64,000 nucleotides of DNA, taken from NCBI GenBank assembly GCA_964618215.1, contig CAZTZE010000022.1, forward strand, positions 1 through 64,000. The letters run 5' to 3'. The translations under genes and the position numbers were made by a program. Source of the stretch: CG2-30-58-95 sp964618215. Lineage in GTDB: Bacteria; Chloroflexota; Anaerolineae; Anaerolineales; Villigracilaceae. The notes below the pieces were generated by a model that was given only the letters and a program-made list of their open reading frames with translations, made no database searches and was not told the origin of the DNA. Below are positions 60,401-63,324 of the stretch, piece after piece; the first letter of the stretch is position 1; every line of letters starts with the position of its first letter.

Positions 60401-63048
60401 GGAATGATACGCTCAGCGGCGCGGATGGCAGTGACACACTGTACGGCGGCGCGGGAGCGGACATCATCGGCGGCGGCAATGGCGACGATGCGCTCTGGGG
60501 CGGCGCGGGCAACGATACGCTGACCGGCGACGCGGGCAACGATACGTTCGTCTTCGAGAACACTTACGGCGTGGATACGGTTGTCGAGATTGCCGCTGGC
60601 GGCTCGGACACGATGGACTTCTCGCTTGTCAACACGAACCTCACGGTCACACTGGGCAGCGTCACGGTAACCGATGGCTTGGGGAGCAGCGCCACGCACG
60701 CCAGCACGCAAATCGAGAACGTGATTGGCAGCGGCGCGAACGATACGTTCATCGTCAACGGCGCGCAGACCATCAACCTGTTTGGTGACGCGGGCAACGA
60801 TGAATTCCAGTTCAACGTCGGCGCGACCCTGACCGGCACAATTGATGGTGGCTTGGGCAACGACACGCTCAACCTGAACGCTTATGCGACTGGCCAGGGC
60901 GTCACATTGAACGGGCTTGGCGCAATGGACGGCTTTACCGGCCTGGTGGCGCTGATAACCGGCGAGTTCCGCAACATCAACGCCCTGACGGGCAGCGGCG
61001 CAGCCGGCGATACGCTGACCGGCATGAACACGACCAGCGACTGGCAGGTGAACGGCGCAGCGAGCACGTACACGACCGGCAGCCGCTCGCTCGCCTTCTC
61101 CGGCTTCGAGACGCTGCAAGGCGGCAGCGGCAGTGACACGTTCACGATCACTGGCAATCAAACCCACACCCTGTTTGGCGGCGCGGGCGACGACACCTTT
61201 GCCTTCAACAACGGCGCCCGCCTCTTCGGCGATTTCGACGGCCAGAGCGGCTATGACACCCTGGACTTCAGTAACTATACAACCGCGCGCACGATCACGC
61301 TGACCGGTTTCGGCAGCCTGGATGGCTTTACCGGCACCGACAATACCACCCGCACACCGACGGCTTTCACTGGCACATTCGATAACATCAACGACGCCAT
61401 CGGCAGTTCCGACCCGATCAATCCCGATATTCTGATCGGTATGGATCGCACGAGCACTTGGAATCTCAGTGCGCTGCACACCTACACGACTAACCCCACG
61501 CTCGAATTCTGGTCATTCGAGGGCGCATTTGGCGGCAGCGGACAGGATACCTTCATTATTATCGGCGCGCAGGATATCAGCCTGCTTGGCGGAGCCGGTG
61601 ATGACCTCTTCATCTTCTACGACGGCGCGAGCATCACTGGCAGCGTCGGCGGCGATGGCGGCACCGATACACTCGATTTCAGCCGTTACACCACGCCATG
61701 GTTTGTGAATCTGGTTACCGGTGTGATGACCGGCGCCGCGGGCGGCAATGGTGGCATCGAAGGTTTGTGGACTCCTGGTCCTGCTGCTGCTCCATCTCCT
61801 ATCACAGCTCCTCCTCCTCCTTCTCCTGCTCCTTCACCAATACTTGCTGTAACGATTCTGCCGGTTCGCCTCATCCGGGTGGTGAGCGGAGAGATCACAA
61901 ATATATCCTGCTTGGGTTGCAGTGCTGTTATCCTTCGCCTGCCGGAAGGTCACCAGGTCAACTTCGGCTGCGGAAACGGCGATCAGGCCAGCCTCACGGC
62001 GGTGTTGTGGAAGAAACTGCCGGGCAATCTTCTGGCCGGGGACTCGCTCATTGCCGGCATGAAGGTTCAGGTGTTTGTAAATGGTCTGGCGATTAACCAG
62101 ACGGCTACATCAATGGTCGTGTCCTACTTGATCCCCCGCTGGTTGCGCGGCAATGCCTTTAGGATCCTGTATTGGGATGGGAAACTCAATAATGGGCAAG
62201 GCGGTTGGGTTAATATACCGACCGTGATCACGGTGGATGGACGGGCCAATGCCTACGTAGACACGACTGGCACCTATGTTATGGTCGCACGGGGTCAACG
62301 CTGGCCACTGGCTTGTATGAGTGGCAATGCGCCAGTGATACTGCTTCTGCCGGATGGAAACCGGGTGCAGATTCCGTGCGGGACAGGTGAGATGACCAGC
62401 CTGGCGCCTGCCGTGCGCTGGAACCTGCCGCAGGCGTTGCCAGATGCTCGCTCCTTCATCTCTGCTGTATCCGTGGATGTCTACACAGGCGATACGAACC
62501 TGACAGCCCTGCCCGATCAAAAATCTTTGAGCGTCTCGTTTGTGGTACCGCAGACCTTCAAGGGCAGTGAGTTGATTATCCTGCACTGGGATGGCAGTGG
62601 TTGGAGCGAGCTGCCGACAACCATCACAGCAGACGGGCGGGCAGAAACGGAAAATACCGGCACGGGATTGTATGTCCTGGCGCAGAAGATGGAGCAGTTT
62701 GCGTGTGGCGATACTGCGATCGAGCGGCAGGTTGGTAATGCGCAGGTGAGCGTGACGTGTCCTGCCGGGAGCACAGCGGCGGTAAACGTAGAGTTGGAAG
62801 AAACTCTGCCTGACCAGTTGCGCTTCGATGATACATTCGTCGCTGGTTTGACGCTTACCGGACCTGTGACCGGCCACCTTACTTTCAAAGCGCCTGCGTC
62901 ACTGACTGGTGAACAGTATAGCCTGCTGCTCTTTGATCCAGCCCTTTACGATGGGGCGGGCGGCTGGGTAGTCGTGGCAGATGGCGCCTCTGCTGCATTG
63001 GAAATACCCGGGACATATATTTTAGTGCTTCACCCGTTGGGAAAGTAA
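33448..63048 (+). CDS. Giant secreted RTX-repeat protein, 9866 residues
   Basis: One uninterrupted 29.6-kb frame. A signal peptide (LVMFLRLLILIGALVLIALP, cleavage after AYA at about 66) indicates Sec export; starts at 33493, 33511 or 33574 would keep it. Parts in order by residue: two 50-residue repeats (68-167); a beta-helix-like module (165-375) and RTX block (385-805); a second similar pair (836-991, 1005-1405); a mostly unique central region (1435-3705) with a Lys/Glu linker (3388-3440); a classical calcium beta-roll (3721-3823); a vast array of diverged RTX modules (to 9432); a Pro-rich linker (9441-9468); and three C-terminal repeats (9470-9866). GGxGxDTL/F motifs imply calcium binding. 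No LPXTG, membrane anchor or type I exporter is seen. Likely an adhesin or surface-layer component, by inference. Confidence 0.93.
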   Translation: MSITDFIYYHLHIPWMTAEAFMTANSSECNRNFLHGSEKHLVMFLRLLILIGALVLIALPAQVAYADGGETQPADNPVTVVTSEDAQPAESSNATEPAAASEDSTLPAGFDLTDTNNGEETQPADNPVTVITSEDTQPAELSSITDPAAASEDSTLPAASIIGNDPYFTRGGVTFYNRTDCSGFENCTESSAPITAAINDVQINGAPDDSTIYVEGGTYNESLTIDNLGVDLTLQGAADSSESFLDNIVLVSNPSNRITFYGFTFGGGLYVQSGSVTLSQSVFDAGVVLAGASDVIVTESVFNAGLFIDSSNGVAIDSSLFNAGLIIQDSSSVSAAGSTFNAGVIVTNSTQVCLDASAVEEVEMVASALTVIGTAQDDTTRIRLEGGNVLQVSGGGGDDTLRIDFGAGSPSAASLISYDGGDGYDKMAFAGGVFDNAAYTPSGPNSGAIDFGGLVDVVYDQIEPIYDYTPVANLTINGTIVADTIAIVDGTFITSIMEPVNCPAGCQTIWVQSPSFETIIFANKTNVTVDAGDGDDSVTLNVTTPATGLSTLTLNGGNGNDTFNVNATAAGVTYTLHGDDGNDTFNVNGGTVDLIYGDAGNDVFNFHGGTVGSVYGGSGIDIFNFLGGVVGSVFGDADGDIFNFLGGVISNFVDGGSGDDTYAFNNGWGGIIAIVEALAGGIDTLDFSAVTVNLSFIILAGSLAVADTTIPIPNQVTHTGNNIESYKSGSGKDTFSIKASTTAPFTIDGGSSIEDEATLDAEENAISTYNKGPPASVTITGRQPVTFSAVELIQVSNSNANYTLTDAEGNALDAPLAALFNWALGIGDDGLLNEGKDPYFWRNGVLYTFTATDCDPYTAGNQACVAPKGPIQTAIDDIKANGMPDGNAIYAKNTIYVESGTYTEDITLDGINSDLTLVGGAGGGTTTLSGAIKISNNGVAATRTITLRKFIFSGNTLTVSCASCTTAGLDFVLEDVNLQGATVNVTGTINADSVAFDFSDSSGAETINVDSKGGADTLFIGGTSGADTFTIAAGSITNGTWTVNRTHVESVEIDGEAGNDIYQFAANWGDVVITEAASGGSDTLTFAAVASPLTFQFGSLTVTDGAGNRVSHANDNIENIISGTGNDYFELGAGAKLAGGLGKIDGGAGVNTLDYYGYTTSVVVDLAAGTATGFAVVAGIANIQNVWGGSGADTLSGTNGANVLGGRLGSDTLVGRGGNDTYRFGPNEWGDTVTEVAGEGTDTLDFTDVTVPLTFQFTTTSVTVTDGSGTFDATGKNVENFIGGTDDDRFAVGAGAVGFGAINGGSGNNTLDYSYTTAVAVDLLSGTATGFSGVTNIQNVWGGSSDDILSGDDGANELRGRGGSDTLQGRGGDDSFIYEKNGGWDNIDGGNGNDVATIDAKATAFTYTKDPASVTIAGQTANFTTVEHIKIGNSGANYTLSSAEANALNTQLEKLYNWALAHGDDGLLNEGIEGIGSAYDNDPNNPNATGDLIRETLGSSFALDSIDAHYYDLGNILEKELYDKLKTYLQTLGADTDGIINKLKLLTGPGSVDYKYGFPETTIHLGNLAVAVTNTDTRLDLFCASACSEQVVVDFTFTATRTKENNLAKDKDGKFVAKPLFLDLNDVEALTDRGFTFSKDGNEPNGDPVVPPDYPISLDTIYQLDLDLGYDRTNLNSFLRSNSLTVTGDASLTTYNDPQIDFGFIALASRSNGTFDFNSPIGVTVNDPTPANGYLTQADLTTATTTTDELPATVNINLPVKIRAGADVPLVGGGVLSGLPSVVTAAITITDPRYIGPVDPSVNLDDLGELKYFGNVEPESVLAELNAFAAFLTNFNTTSYLEVEVPFAKDLILADLFNYGKMLKANLNSKLTNASGGPTFGNAADLKTKMDAALGITIPLLYDPATHELTYDISFSRPCTYREKNAAGNWEDKVCPRSVAINVDYDISPYADLYAVTQVSVTGTVTYDFTFGIPLTPVNQLPIIGPVTKTIPELGSGLVSAPEAVSSGAGNYVVRKLGVLDKNVNFKLKVTTDSGTTEYTLEILAANTSTNDGLDDLVQDIQTAVDAIAGLKDAVKVIQIAGSDKRFAFQAKTDSVTEISIGLVTDNDDNKERLAQLALSKDQKSVNVAKPSPLPQLGVLANTVSFLLTVDGDEGHLITVARDTNNKTLDDLIADINAALAAAGLGAQVVAERMFNYCSDGDPIPGVELDTTTGCPKPVYDTDLVTGAELDGNPAGEATVRLFTPAGRSNFIVLRGLSAAVTLLKIVEDLGHLADFAWEEGAHSRATTAQSYVKDVELGGAVTFTNANFVAVMRLGVVALIVPSASLTAGLSNFHFTLHAVNDPLNTRVSISDLLENAHQVSRIYPSSQPNYARIIGFPTGYTATAAATFPVNADANFGVSGTAAERTVTMTFPDWYAHPRDVTMSEPAGLAGARQLYNLTIANVVAALDNVTAFLRSLEANAAMRLNAPLPLIGASLNDILDFADAFDSVVDVMRDVAVVTIQGFRDALKTVLGPTLAATVMFQLAGTNLNIGFDYAITRSKVLPLTIDLLKLNPTASPSLKDDPSTIGINESTFLNDLYLMFASDITGNLNATANAKLDLDMGIDLTRIDANFTTTPDPWQTNQLSFLYDGVGGSTKLAFDVYATANGFTSGLMAGPLNMTIVNGWAALNKTGVATDSNPATFDYAIADNDANGRHYFNETITSHITPVIVGAAGADLPLYYPNPDTSVDGGPFHLTISSLSEFLAGNTTHVTISTPNLGSNDGLLAYAITLMQMLLDPETLVDGLDNVFTLLQDTLNRQIFNFNLPIIGDALGINPQAQFLLELRPTLLNELATKLRAANPDLLDENGVVNLIRDALFYGLFTGLGAGAVLKDLNGIGGVTKEDIIVTSNKQDVAYCGADASYCQFNMRLGQTRVITQAGTFDAGLDGLDLQVNAPIDITITWELYFGFGVDLVNGFYFSTLDNTPPTGPPGSIYAPPAGIVLKPANEMSVKVTAGFPAGGHSGQLGYLPLTATDGTPITALEPVGAPSHANGKMSSDTTFKLYLDLAEGTDFSKDVTLAKTATDDNTGIEDLVKDLNKALSDAGFGSYVIAQARPGDQIAIVSLYNNVNAISVTGGNASALIGTTLAGAKHTQYTSFDMDVTINVKDPGAGSAADGRLSISEMNSPTLTPDQLMNVTLDVQVEMHLHLYHSFPSGIDFPDIVEEFNLSWAFDSMAPIERLSEGMYLTDDMPHPAVTFADVREDLRSFLERYAKPVIDTILAILDPWGWLIDPDTGLLFITDPVMSFLMGSNITFLDEFMMLFEGGKYVKPFIRAISFIYRLAKTINALYNAVGPGELLPVGSINLPFYDGSPLKDWQDAEELFDTPKGAESWAERVGFMKEMGIGDEIADELREKLQEDEKDGEKKEEKKDGEEEKKDGEEEKEEDKDEPSPEAEFGIEGDFKLDFPIITDPSTILLMIMGKNATMMILDLPTFSLEVTIEFNIPIPPVPFIVIKIGGGVAIKLHMDFGYDTLGIATYADSGNTDDIADGFFIVSKDAAGERQPQLIVEISVSFGVALDLKIIEIGIKATFTATFEFTLNDPDGDGKVRMKEIQENWEIDPWAVFDYSGKLNFKLEIYVKLLGITVFKMTIVDWDLFSWEITFDRPARLGTKVGDTLYLNMGSNAPKRIFGNVEDESEWIKAEHDGASFKLSISWNSGSSWTEDKRRSRYSGATRIIAYGGEGDDYIDATSITIPLIFYGNNGNDTLKAGKSSQDVLYGNAGDDTLYGGNGSGDTKLYGGKGNDTLIGGNGNDTLDGGEGNDTLYGGGGNDTFKFYAFCGNDQIHEAVGQGNGDTLDFTGVPGQINLTLNTGGIHVTGLGLTVNTLTGLNPSSIEFENIYGSSGRGTFTIGASGQYGLYVDGKEGSDKYIINLGFGFQGPVKVKDTGATWFTDRLIVHGTPNADNPTPLPNHNDTILMTSSQINMTAPYTASLIFDDPADPNLGNHGFEFMFVYMHTGNDLFDARGSALVNLKPTIYADDINTTTPIGLYNDTMYGGDSDETFVFLKGWGDDYLDAGKGFDTIDFISLKARMFFRMGGPGGSDALGTVHDLDTNFVEIGNRLQFVWDVVEKALGGLFSKYDALNGRDMASNWIWDNVDNKYQIPGHTVNDVVGGNDYTATTHTYVLHFKYMERLYGGATTDTFNINAAPKMILRGGGGDDIFKLADGAALLDFATPTIEANIDGQAGRDTLDYSAFTALHPVYVNLSDGRATNVGCTEKTVAGKKVADCPATPATYPLGRIVNVENLIGGSADDTLIGDLADNELDGGPGNDILQGGIRNDTYIFGNTFGTNDQVTDTDGITTLDFYRMTANPLTFNLNARTVTGGGNIFSYPTLTVRNFRGGCNNDTFLFTNSVTVTGYVDGHSGSDTLDFSAYTPVRSVLLTALGDQDGFNGTDAAIGENFRNIDVFIATTITTPVGNDTLHGMDADATWTLNGTNYASGGHTLTFSNFEDLIGGTEDDTFTFIGARSYHLILGGLGDDRFAFADGATLAISLYLDGQGGSDWLDYSPPTYTAYTTPISVVLPNGATTAINGNAHGAYINIENARGGSGADTFIGDDFNNIFYGNAGNDLFLFDDRWGDDIVEGGDGTTMNDVGTDTVDIATITAPITWTIKTTGFTAASGENSITSTTHSIERILSGTLDDWFKYEDHATLPNPSHIDGGGGINWLDYTLDSDNITVDLTAGTGSNPLTLAHIRHVYGGTGSDTLTGDAFDNIFRSNGGKDAIDGKAGYDRLDFSADVAPHAVTLTALGSIDGFAGGFDLLGSTFDNINLINGSSADGDTLTGMNAPATWNLANNKYVSTNTLDYTSFENLGGGSGDDTFIIDQPFTLNLNGGAGADRFVFSGTGSLTGAINGNTGSDTLDYSGYGSAITVSLTAVGGSDGFNGTASAISGGFSNIDNLIGTSLTDTLNGTNLAATWTLGAANQYAFGANSLTFSAFETLNGGAGNDTFAFVGSATHTGTINAGGGNNTLDYNAYASGRSITLTGLGANGYSGTEATISGGFSNFYNIIGSAAAASSDIVRGMNVDSWWEVDGTNRYSTDAAFTTPLNLTGVENLFGGNGLDRFTVTGTQWLDLRGGPETDTFIFNDGALLEGTLDGEGGENNTLDYSLRLAANPVVVNLFAHSATNTRGIYNIQKVIGSAGNDTLTGSSSDEIFIGGPGNDALAGGDGDDLYIFFIGWGVDTLTENAAQGNDTSDFSAVTVPLTFNLGSVVVSDGAGNTLTHTQSNLENLIGGTANDTFIFADGATLANSTGTIDGGGTANVLDYSAYTTGVTVNLATGAATGTSGITHIQNVIGGSGNDTITGNTENNAFTGGLGDDTFVFANGWGNDTITDAGGLDTLDFSAATVGLIFEINLANLVVHNPGVSTLTTAANNIERLLGGLGDDTFVFANNAKLAGAIAGTFINGGGGVNTLDYSAYSTPVYVDLLAGKATGVNELAGVPQAGGITNIQNVIGSPAGNEMWGDNGPNTFEINRVGGVANDIVHGLGGDDTYIFYQNVGWGNDVIHEDAGGGNDTFDFSNITTALDFVFSGILEVLNVLGKVATQAGLNVENLIGGSGLNTLSLAALAVGYTATLKKTGTLGGFDGSLAPLGIEFSNFDNLTGSAGADTLIGADLAGSTWTLGATSQYAVGANTLGFTAFETLTGGGAADLFNLSGARTFDINGGAGNDNIVFANGATLTGRIDGQGGTDTLDWSAYATARNVALTGVGVTDGFNGTEATISNGFANINNLVGTGGNDTLRGANLTSTWTLGTPNQYASGANTLAFNSFETLQGGTGVDTLIGPNPLHTWHITAANAGDVDGATAFTGMENLTGGSGDDTFAFSVGGSVSGAINGGLGSNTLDYSAFLTPVTIDLAAGTASAAGSIANIHSLIGGAAAGNTLTGPNTPNTWHLTANNAGDINGTILFQGMRNLVGGTGDDAFAFSNGFGVAGTIDGGLGTNTLDYSLYDAAHPVTVNLLTGTATNTGGVTRIQNVTGGVGADTLTGDAGANILVGSGGADIMDAGAGNDTLNGGAGNDTLSGGAGDDTFVFAAGFGVDSIVENAAGGNDTLDFSAVNVPLTFTLGSVTVTAGAGNTATHAAANIENLIGGSAGDQFIFQNNATIANLDGRGGGDTLDLSAYTTARTINLSATGTDGFNGAVVGVTAFSNINTITGSGLAGDTLNGLNAAANWNVTGATTAQYVSGNTLLLSGIENLNGGNLDDTLSFAAFGAARNISIAGTGALDGFRITEAAFTGAFDNINTLVGGSGGDTLTGMDSASTWTIGAANQYTGSARTLAFSAIETAQGGTAIDTFDVTGAAAILLNGGAGNDTLNFNAYIGAVNVTLAGLGGTDGFTGSATGIIGTFTNVDDLVGSPQADTLTGMNTASTWTIGSPSQYAVGVNVLTFSAFETAQGGSVVDTFNITGAAALDLSGGAGDDLFNFKGGALSSVLDGQGGSDTLDYSAHTSSATVVLTALGGTDGYNGTATGISGTFANINILVGSAGSDMLTGPNSGATFNLTGSKAGNVNGVLTFTAIESLIGGAGADSFVFADGVNFSGTLNGGAGVDLLDYSAFSAPNPVTANLGANTATGTTGVFNLENVYGGAGNDTLTGSALDNTIRGNAGNDTLTGDAGADTFVYFNGGGVDTVVESAGDDTLDFSNVTVPLAFTFNGATVTVANGANSATHTGNTIENYLGGSADDTFQVKTTQAQIVILSGGPGNDTFSFDAAVTLTNPLSRINGGAGVDTLDYSAYTTPVTVNLATGSAMNIVAGAAGTFSNLENVFGGSGNDTLTGDAAANILKGFGGADTLDGGAGNDSLYGGAGNDLLIGGAGDDTYFFENGGGVDTVVENAAGGNDTLDFSAVTVPLTVTMGSVTVNYGVGNTATHTGTNVENVVTGTNAGNTLDLSTSAADHTVTLTTNNALGGFDGSVNGVNFTNMSILTGGTGNDTLIGTNLAGSTWTIGATFQYAASGSNFTFSAVETATGGSAADTFNISGAPTINLNGGLGNDQFVFANLATLVGAINGQGGNDTLDLHAYTSALGVTLNAAGGTDGMNGSVTAVLPAFSNMDILLGSTSATNDTLTGANLDAIWRLYNGINNQYAIGAQTLTFSNFENVTGGSAGDTFQVAVGVTINLYIDGGAGSDTIDYSAYAIDLTVNLLAAAFPNITHTPTSIENITGGSGDDTLTGDNGANVLNGGPGDDTLVGGLGDDTYLFGDGYATDTVNENPNEGNDTMSFRLVTSGNALLFAFTTYDVKVSYGANLATHNATNIENFIGGQGNDRFEFRDFVKITGFLDGWTGSDTFICVNCEKARHYILTGLGAQDGFRGTEQAAFSYFTDMETLIGSRDIDSLVGLDGVTSTWQINSTAANRHLLNTYTCNTCLSRILSFGTDGLEPLTAIENIIGGTGNDNFFFSNGGTLPPVNSSIDGGAGVNALDYTAYTTPVSVMLDYTLVIAQVAPIPPFLFTGASDGATGIINVTGSTTSANSIYGNDLDNILIGGSANDIIYGMGGNDRIVGDRGSDTLRGGAGTDTVDYSSTTIPVNVNLTAGTIVVGTGNGTIATIENITGTAYADTLTGDGENNIILGGDGADVMNGMAGYDTFRFTGNWDNDTLTKTGSGIDTLDFSTTSANMTVTQTVGSTTIAGNGYTVQHTSAGPLNQVGLLTGSGNDRFIFNGAARMSGRVDAGAGTNTLDFANHTIASNVLITHLGSQVGFAGADDAVIQDGFDNISVMVGSLSVTTDALRGLDASNAWDIHATLGDPTNTYTSLGRTLIFSNFDDLVGGVQVDTFTLTGTQTNDIFGEGGNDTVIFNDNAVLNGRIDGGGDSDTIDFHLYTTGRSVVIDSLGTTDGHQGTATGINFAGLGFDNIETIIGSGAATDHLTGRNVDAYWEVDNTNRYVSFDPAVANPINFAGTETSTTLRRQVALDAENGVSAAWFRILNFGSFETLQGGSANDVFNFSNANSLAALGGGEVDYFMFSNGAVLTGSINGQGGRDTFDEYEYATARNFTAAALGATDGFNLTEATSIVGSAYNIDELIGSNAAVDSLTGLNQVSQWTMKVPPAFSQYVSTNTLYLAAVDTLIGGSAADTYSFFDVFTLAGYVDGRGGNDTLDMSLYTTARTFTLAGAGLTDGYDGTATGLTGGFFNINSIVGSSALTDTLVGLDADSEWLINGPVSGTYTVVNTLAFSGVENLTGGIGKDHFAFSGTGTVGGTLTGGLGIDLLDYSAYGAGVTAHLGTTTATGTNGVYGVENLTGSNFDDDLSGDAGNNLITGGLGSDTINYSGSTAFVTVDLSTGIATGTAIGTDTLVGIENATGSPFADTLTGNSGDNVLTGGLGNDTLTGGAGNDTYAFGDNAGTDLVTDSGGTDTFDFTVAVGDLIFALNATNLLITGTGINLNYAGTSIENLIGGGGNDTFNVNASWTSSLFGGLGNETINFAGGTSLTGQVDGGAGIDTLNYAAYGAPVNLTLTAADADGFDGTASNISGGFFNVNSLVGSAAADTLTGFGATATWEIDGTNRYSVGVNALAITGFDNYIGGSGVDTFNLSAAQTLNLNGGAGNDTFVFHSFLLGTALTGHIEGGTGWDTLNYSNYGANVNVSLPAGSATAVNGGAAGSVSGMEQVIGSNLNNTLEGTDGDDILVGGAGTNTLVGHAGNDQYVFSGATWGTNTVVEQAGEGNDTIDLSGATLALTLNFGAAAVNIGDGTNTITHNGGNVENYLGSTTVANNFIFGNGAVVTGNITGGNGNDTLNFNAYTAPRNVVLNGLGTNDGFTGTVNGIGGAFDNINNFIGSGVAGDTLTGMNTASTWQVATQYTDNASGRTFTFSQFETLIGGSGSDTFNIAGAQTNDLQGGAGNDTFALAAGATLTGAIDGGAGDDTFTLGAGAILTGTIDGGAGTDLLDYSAYLSVVNVDLTLHTATNTAGVFNIENVNGGSANDTLIGDGFANVLRGNAGNDTLSGADGSDTLYGGAGADIIGGGNGDDALWGGAGNDTLTGDAGNDTFVFENTYGVDTVVEIAAGGSDTMDFSLVNTNLTVTLGSVTVTDGLGSSATHASTQIENVIGSGANDTFIVNGAQTINLFGDAGNDEFQFNVGATLTGTIDGGLGNDTLNLNAYATGQGVTLNGLGAMDGFTGLVALITGEFRNINALTGSGAAGDTLTGMNTTSDWQVNGAASTYTTGSRSLAFSGFETLQGGSGSDTFTITGNQTHTLFGGAGDDTFAFNNGARLFGDFDGQSGYDTLDFSNYTTARTITLTGFGSLDGFTGTDNTTRTPTAFTGTFDNINDAIGSSDPINPDILIGMDRTSTWNLSALHTYTTNPTLEFWSFEGAFGGSGQDTFIIIGAQDISLLGGAGDDLFIFYDGASITGSVGGDGGTDTLDFSRYTTPWFVNLVTGVMTGAAGGNGGIEGLWTPGPAAAPSPITAPPPPSPAPSPILAVTILPVRLIRVVSGEITNISCLGCSAVILRLPEGHQVNFGCGNGDQASLTAVLWKKLPGNLLAGDSLIAGMKVQVFVNGLAINQTATSMVVSYLIPRWLRGNAFRILYWDGKLNNGQGGWVNIPTVITVDGRANAYVDTTGTYVMVARGQRWPLACMSGNAPVILLLPDGNRVQIPCGTGEMTSLAPAVRWNLPQALPDARSFISAVSVDVYTGDTNLTALPDQKSLSVSFVVPQTFKGSELIILHWDGSGWSELPTTITADGRAETENTGTGLYVLAQKMEQFACGDTAIERQVGNAQVSVTCPAGSTAAVNVELEETLPDQLRFDDTFVAGLTLTGPVTGHLTFKAPASLTGEQYSLLLFDPALYDGAGGWVVVADGASAALEIPGTYILVLHPLGK
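33649..33948 (+). repeat. Two 150-bp N-terminal tandem repeats of the giant gene
   Basis: Units offset by exactly 150 bp each encode ETQPADNPVTV-TSED-QPAE followed by AAASEDSTLPA, a Thr/Glu/Pro-rich flexible stretch just after the signal peptide. Such segments often act as spacers from the membrane or wall. Confidence 0.8.
34288..34515 (+). repeat. Four 19-residue beta-helix rungs
   Basis: Four consecutive 57-bp units each begin S-x-F-(N/D)-A-G followed by alternating hydrophobic residues, an exact 19-residue period. This fits the coils of a right-handed parallel beta-helix in the first N-terminal module of the giant protein. Confidence 0.7.
44610..44915 (+). repeat. Classical RTX nonapeptide beta-roll
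   Basis: A run of GGxGNDTLxxG units (YGNNGNDTLKAG, YGNAGDDTLYGG, YGGKGNDTLIGG, GGNGNDTLDGGEGNDTLYGG) matches the calcium-binding RTX consensus most closely of anywhere in the protein. It lies directly after the central domain. Confidence 0.9.
44920..61740 (+). repeat. About 16.8 kb array of diverged RTX modules
   Basis: Two recurring module types alternate irregularly. One reads NTLDYSAY then VNL-TGTATG and NIQNVIGGSGNDTLTG. The other reads DGFNGT, NLIGS, TLTGMN, TWTIG, QYA, TFSAFETLQGG and DTFNITGAQ. Some DNA stretches are identical over 24 bases 7 kb apart (52678-52701 and 59941-59964), pointing to amplification and recombination within the gene. Confidence 0.85.
61855..63045 (+). repeat. 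Three C-terminal repeats of 120-140 residues in the giant protein
   Basis: Each copy has a cysteine-bearing beta strand pair (ILRLPEGHQVNFGCG; ILLLPDGNRVQIPCG; NAQVSVTCPAGS), then LP-x-L/D, then a core like FRILYWDG or LIILHWDGSGW, and ends in GTYVMVARG, GLYVLAQK or GTYILVLHP. They follow a Pro-rich linker. The module may be the attachment or assembly domain; I do not recognise a named family. Confidence 0.75.
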
Positions 63049-63113
63049 CCCTTTCGCTGAATGCGCCTGTGAAAGCAGGCTGTCCAATAAGATTGAGTGC
63101 GGATTGGAACCAA

Positions 63114-63204
63114 CGTCCCGCCGAGCAGGTCTTCGGCAGGCAGAATTGAGCCAAGTCTGACCGTCAGAAAGCAGCCTGCGGGACGTTTTCAACTGAAATG
63201 AAAC
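63114..63204 (-). repeat. Second copy of the dispersed repeat
   Basis: cgtcccgc (63114-63121) and gcgggacg (63178-63185) are terminal inverted repeats of a short unit, and 63172-63204 matches 20192-20224 in reverse orientation at 31 of 33 bases. The interior differs from the first copy. It lies between the giant gene and its terminator. Confidence 0.7.
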
Positions 63205-63220
63205 CCATCCGAAAGATTTA

Positions 63221-63260
63221 CGGAGACCGCCAGCAATAGCGGTCTCCGCGTTTGTTTTAT
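63221..63260 (+). terminator. Rho-independent terminator after the giant gene
   Basis: cggagaccgc and gcggtctccg form a perfect 10-bp stem with an 8-nt loop, followed by cgtttgtttt. It lies about 170 nt beyond the stop codon of the giant gene and before the promoter of the next gene. Confidence 0.85.
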
Positions 63261-63289
63261 CCCAAAGGCGCACCTTCTTTCGAGCGCCA

Positions 63290-63318
63290 TTGACTTTTCA
63301 TCTAACTTCACATACACT
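63290..63318 (+). promoter_or_regulatory. Promoter of the TPR lipoprotein gene
   Basis: ttgact (63290-63295) and tacact (63313-63318) are 17 nt apart. The expected transcription start falls at or beside the ATG at 63325, and no ribosome binding site is visible, so the mRNA may be leaderless. Confidence 0.5.
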
Positions 63319-63324
63319 GGGCAC

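Noticed and set aside
59242..61479. Long minus-strand open frame (745 codons) opposite the giant gene
   Set aside because: It follows from the GC-rich Gly/Asp/Asn codons of the repeats, which leave few stops on the other strand. Its translation is low-complexity Ala/Val/Glu/Arg text without a family, and no ribosome binding site was seen. The similar frames at 48343-50109 and 54253-55653 are rejected likewise.
44610..61740. CRISPR-like array
   Set aside because: The repeats are diverged, in frame and protein-coding, without constant repeats or unique spacers of regular length, and no cas gene is near.
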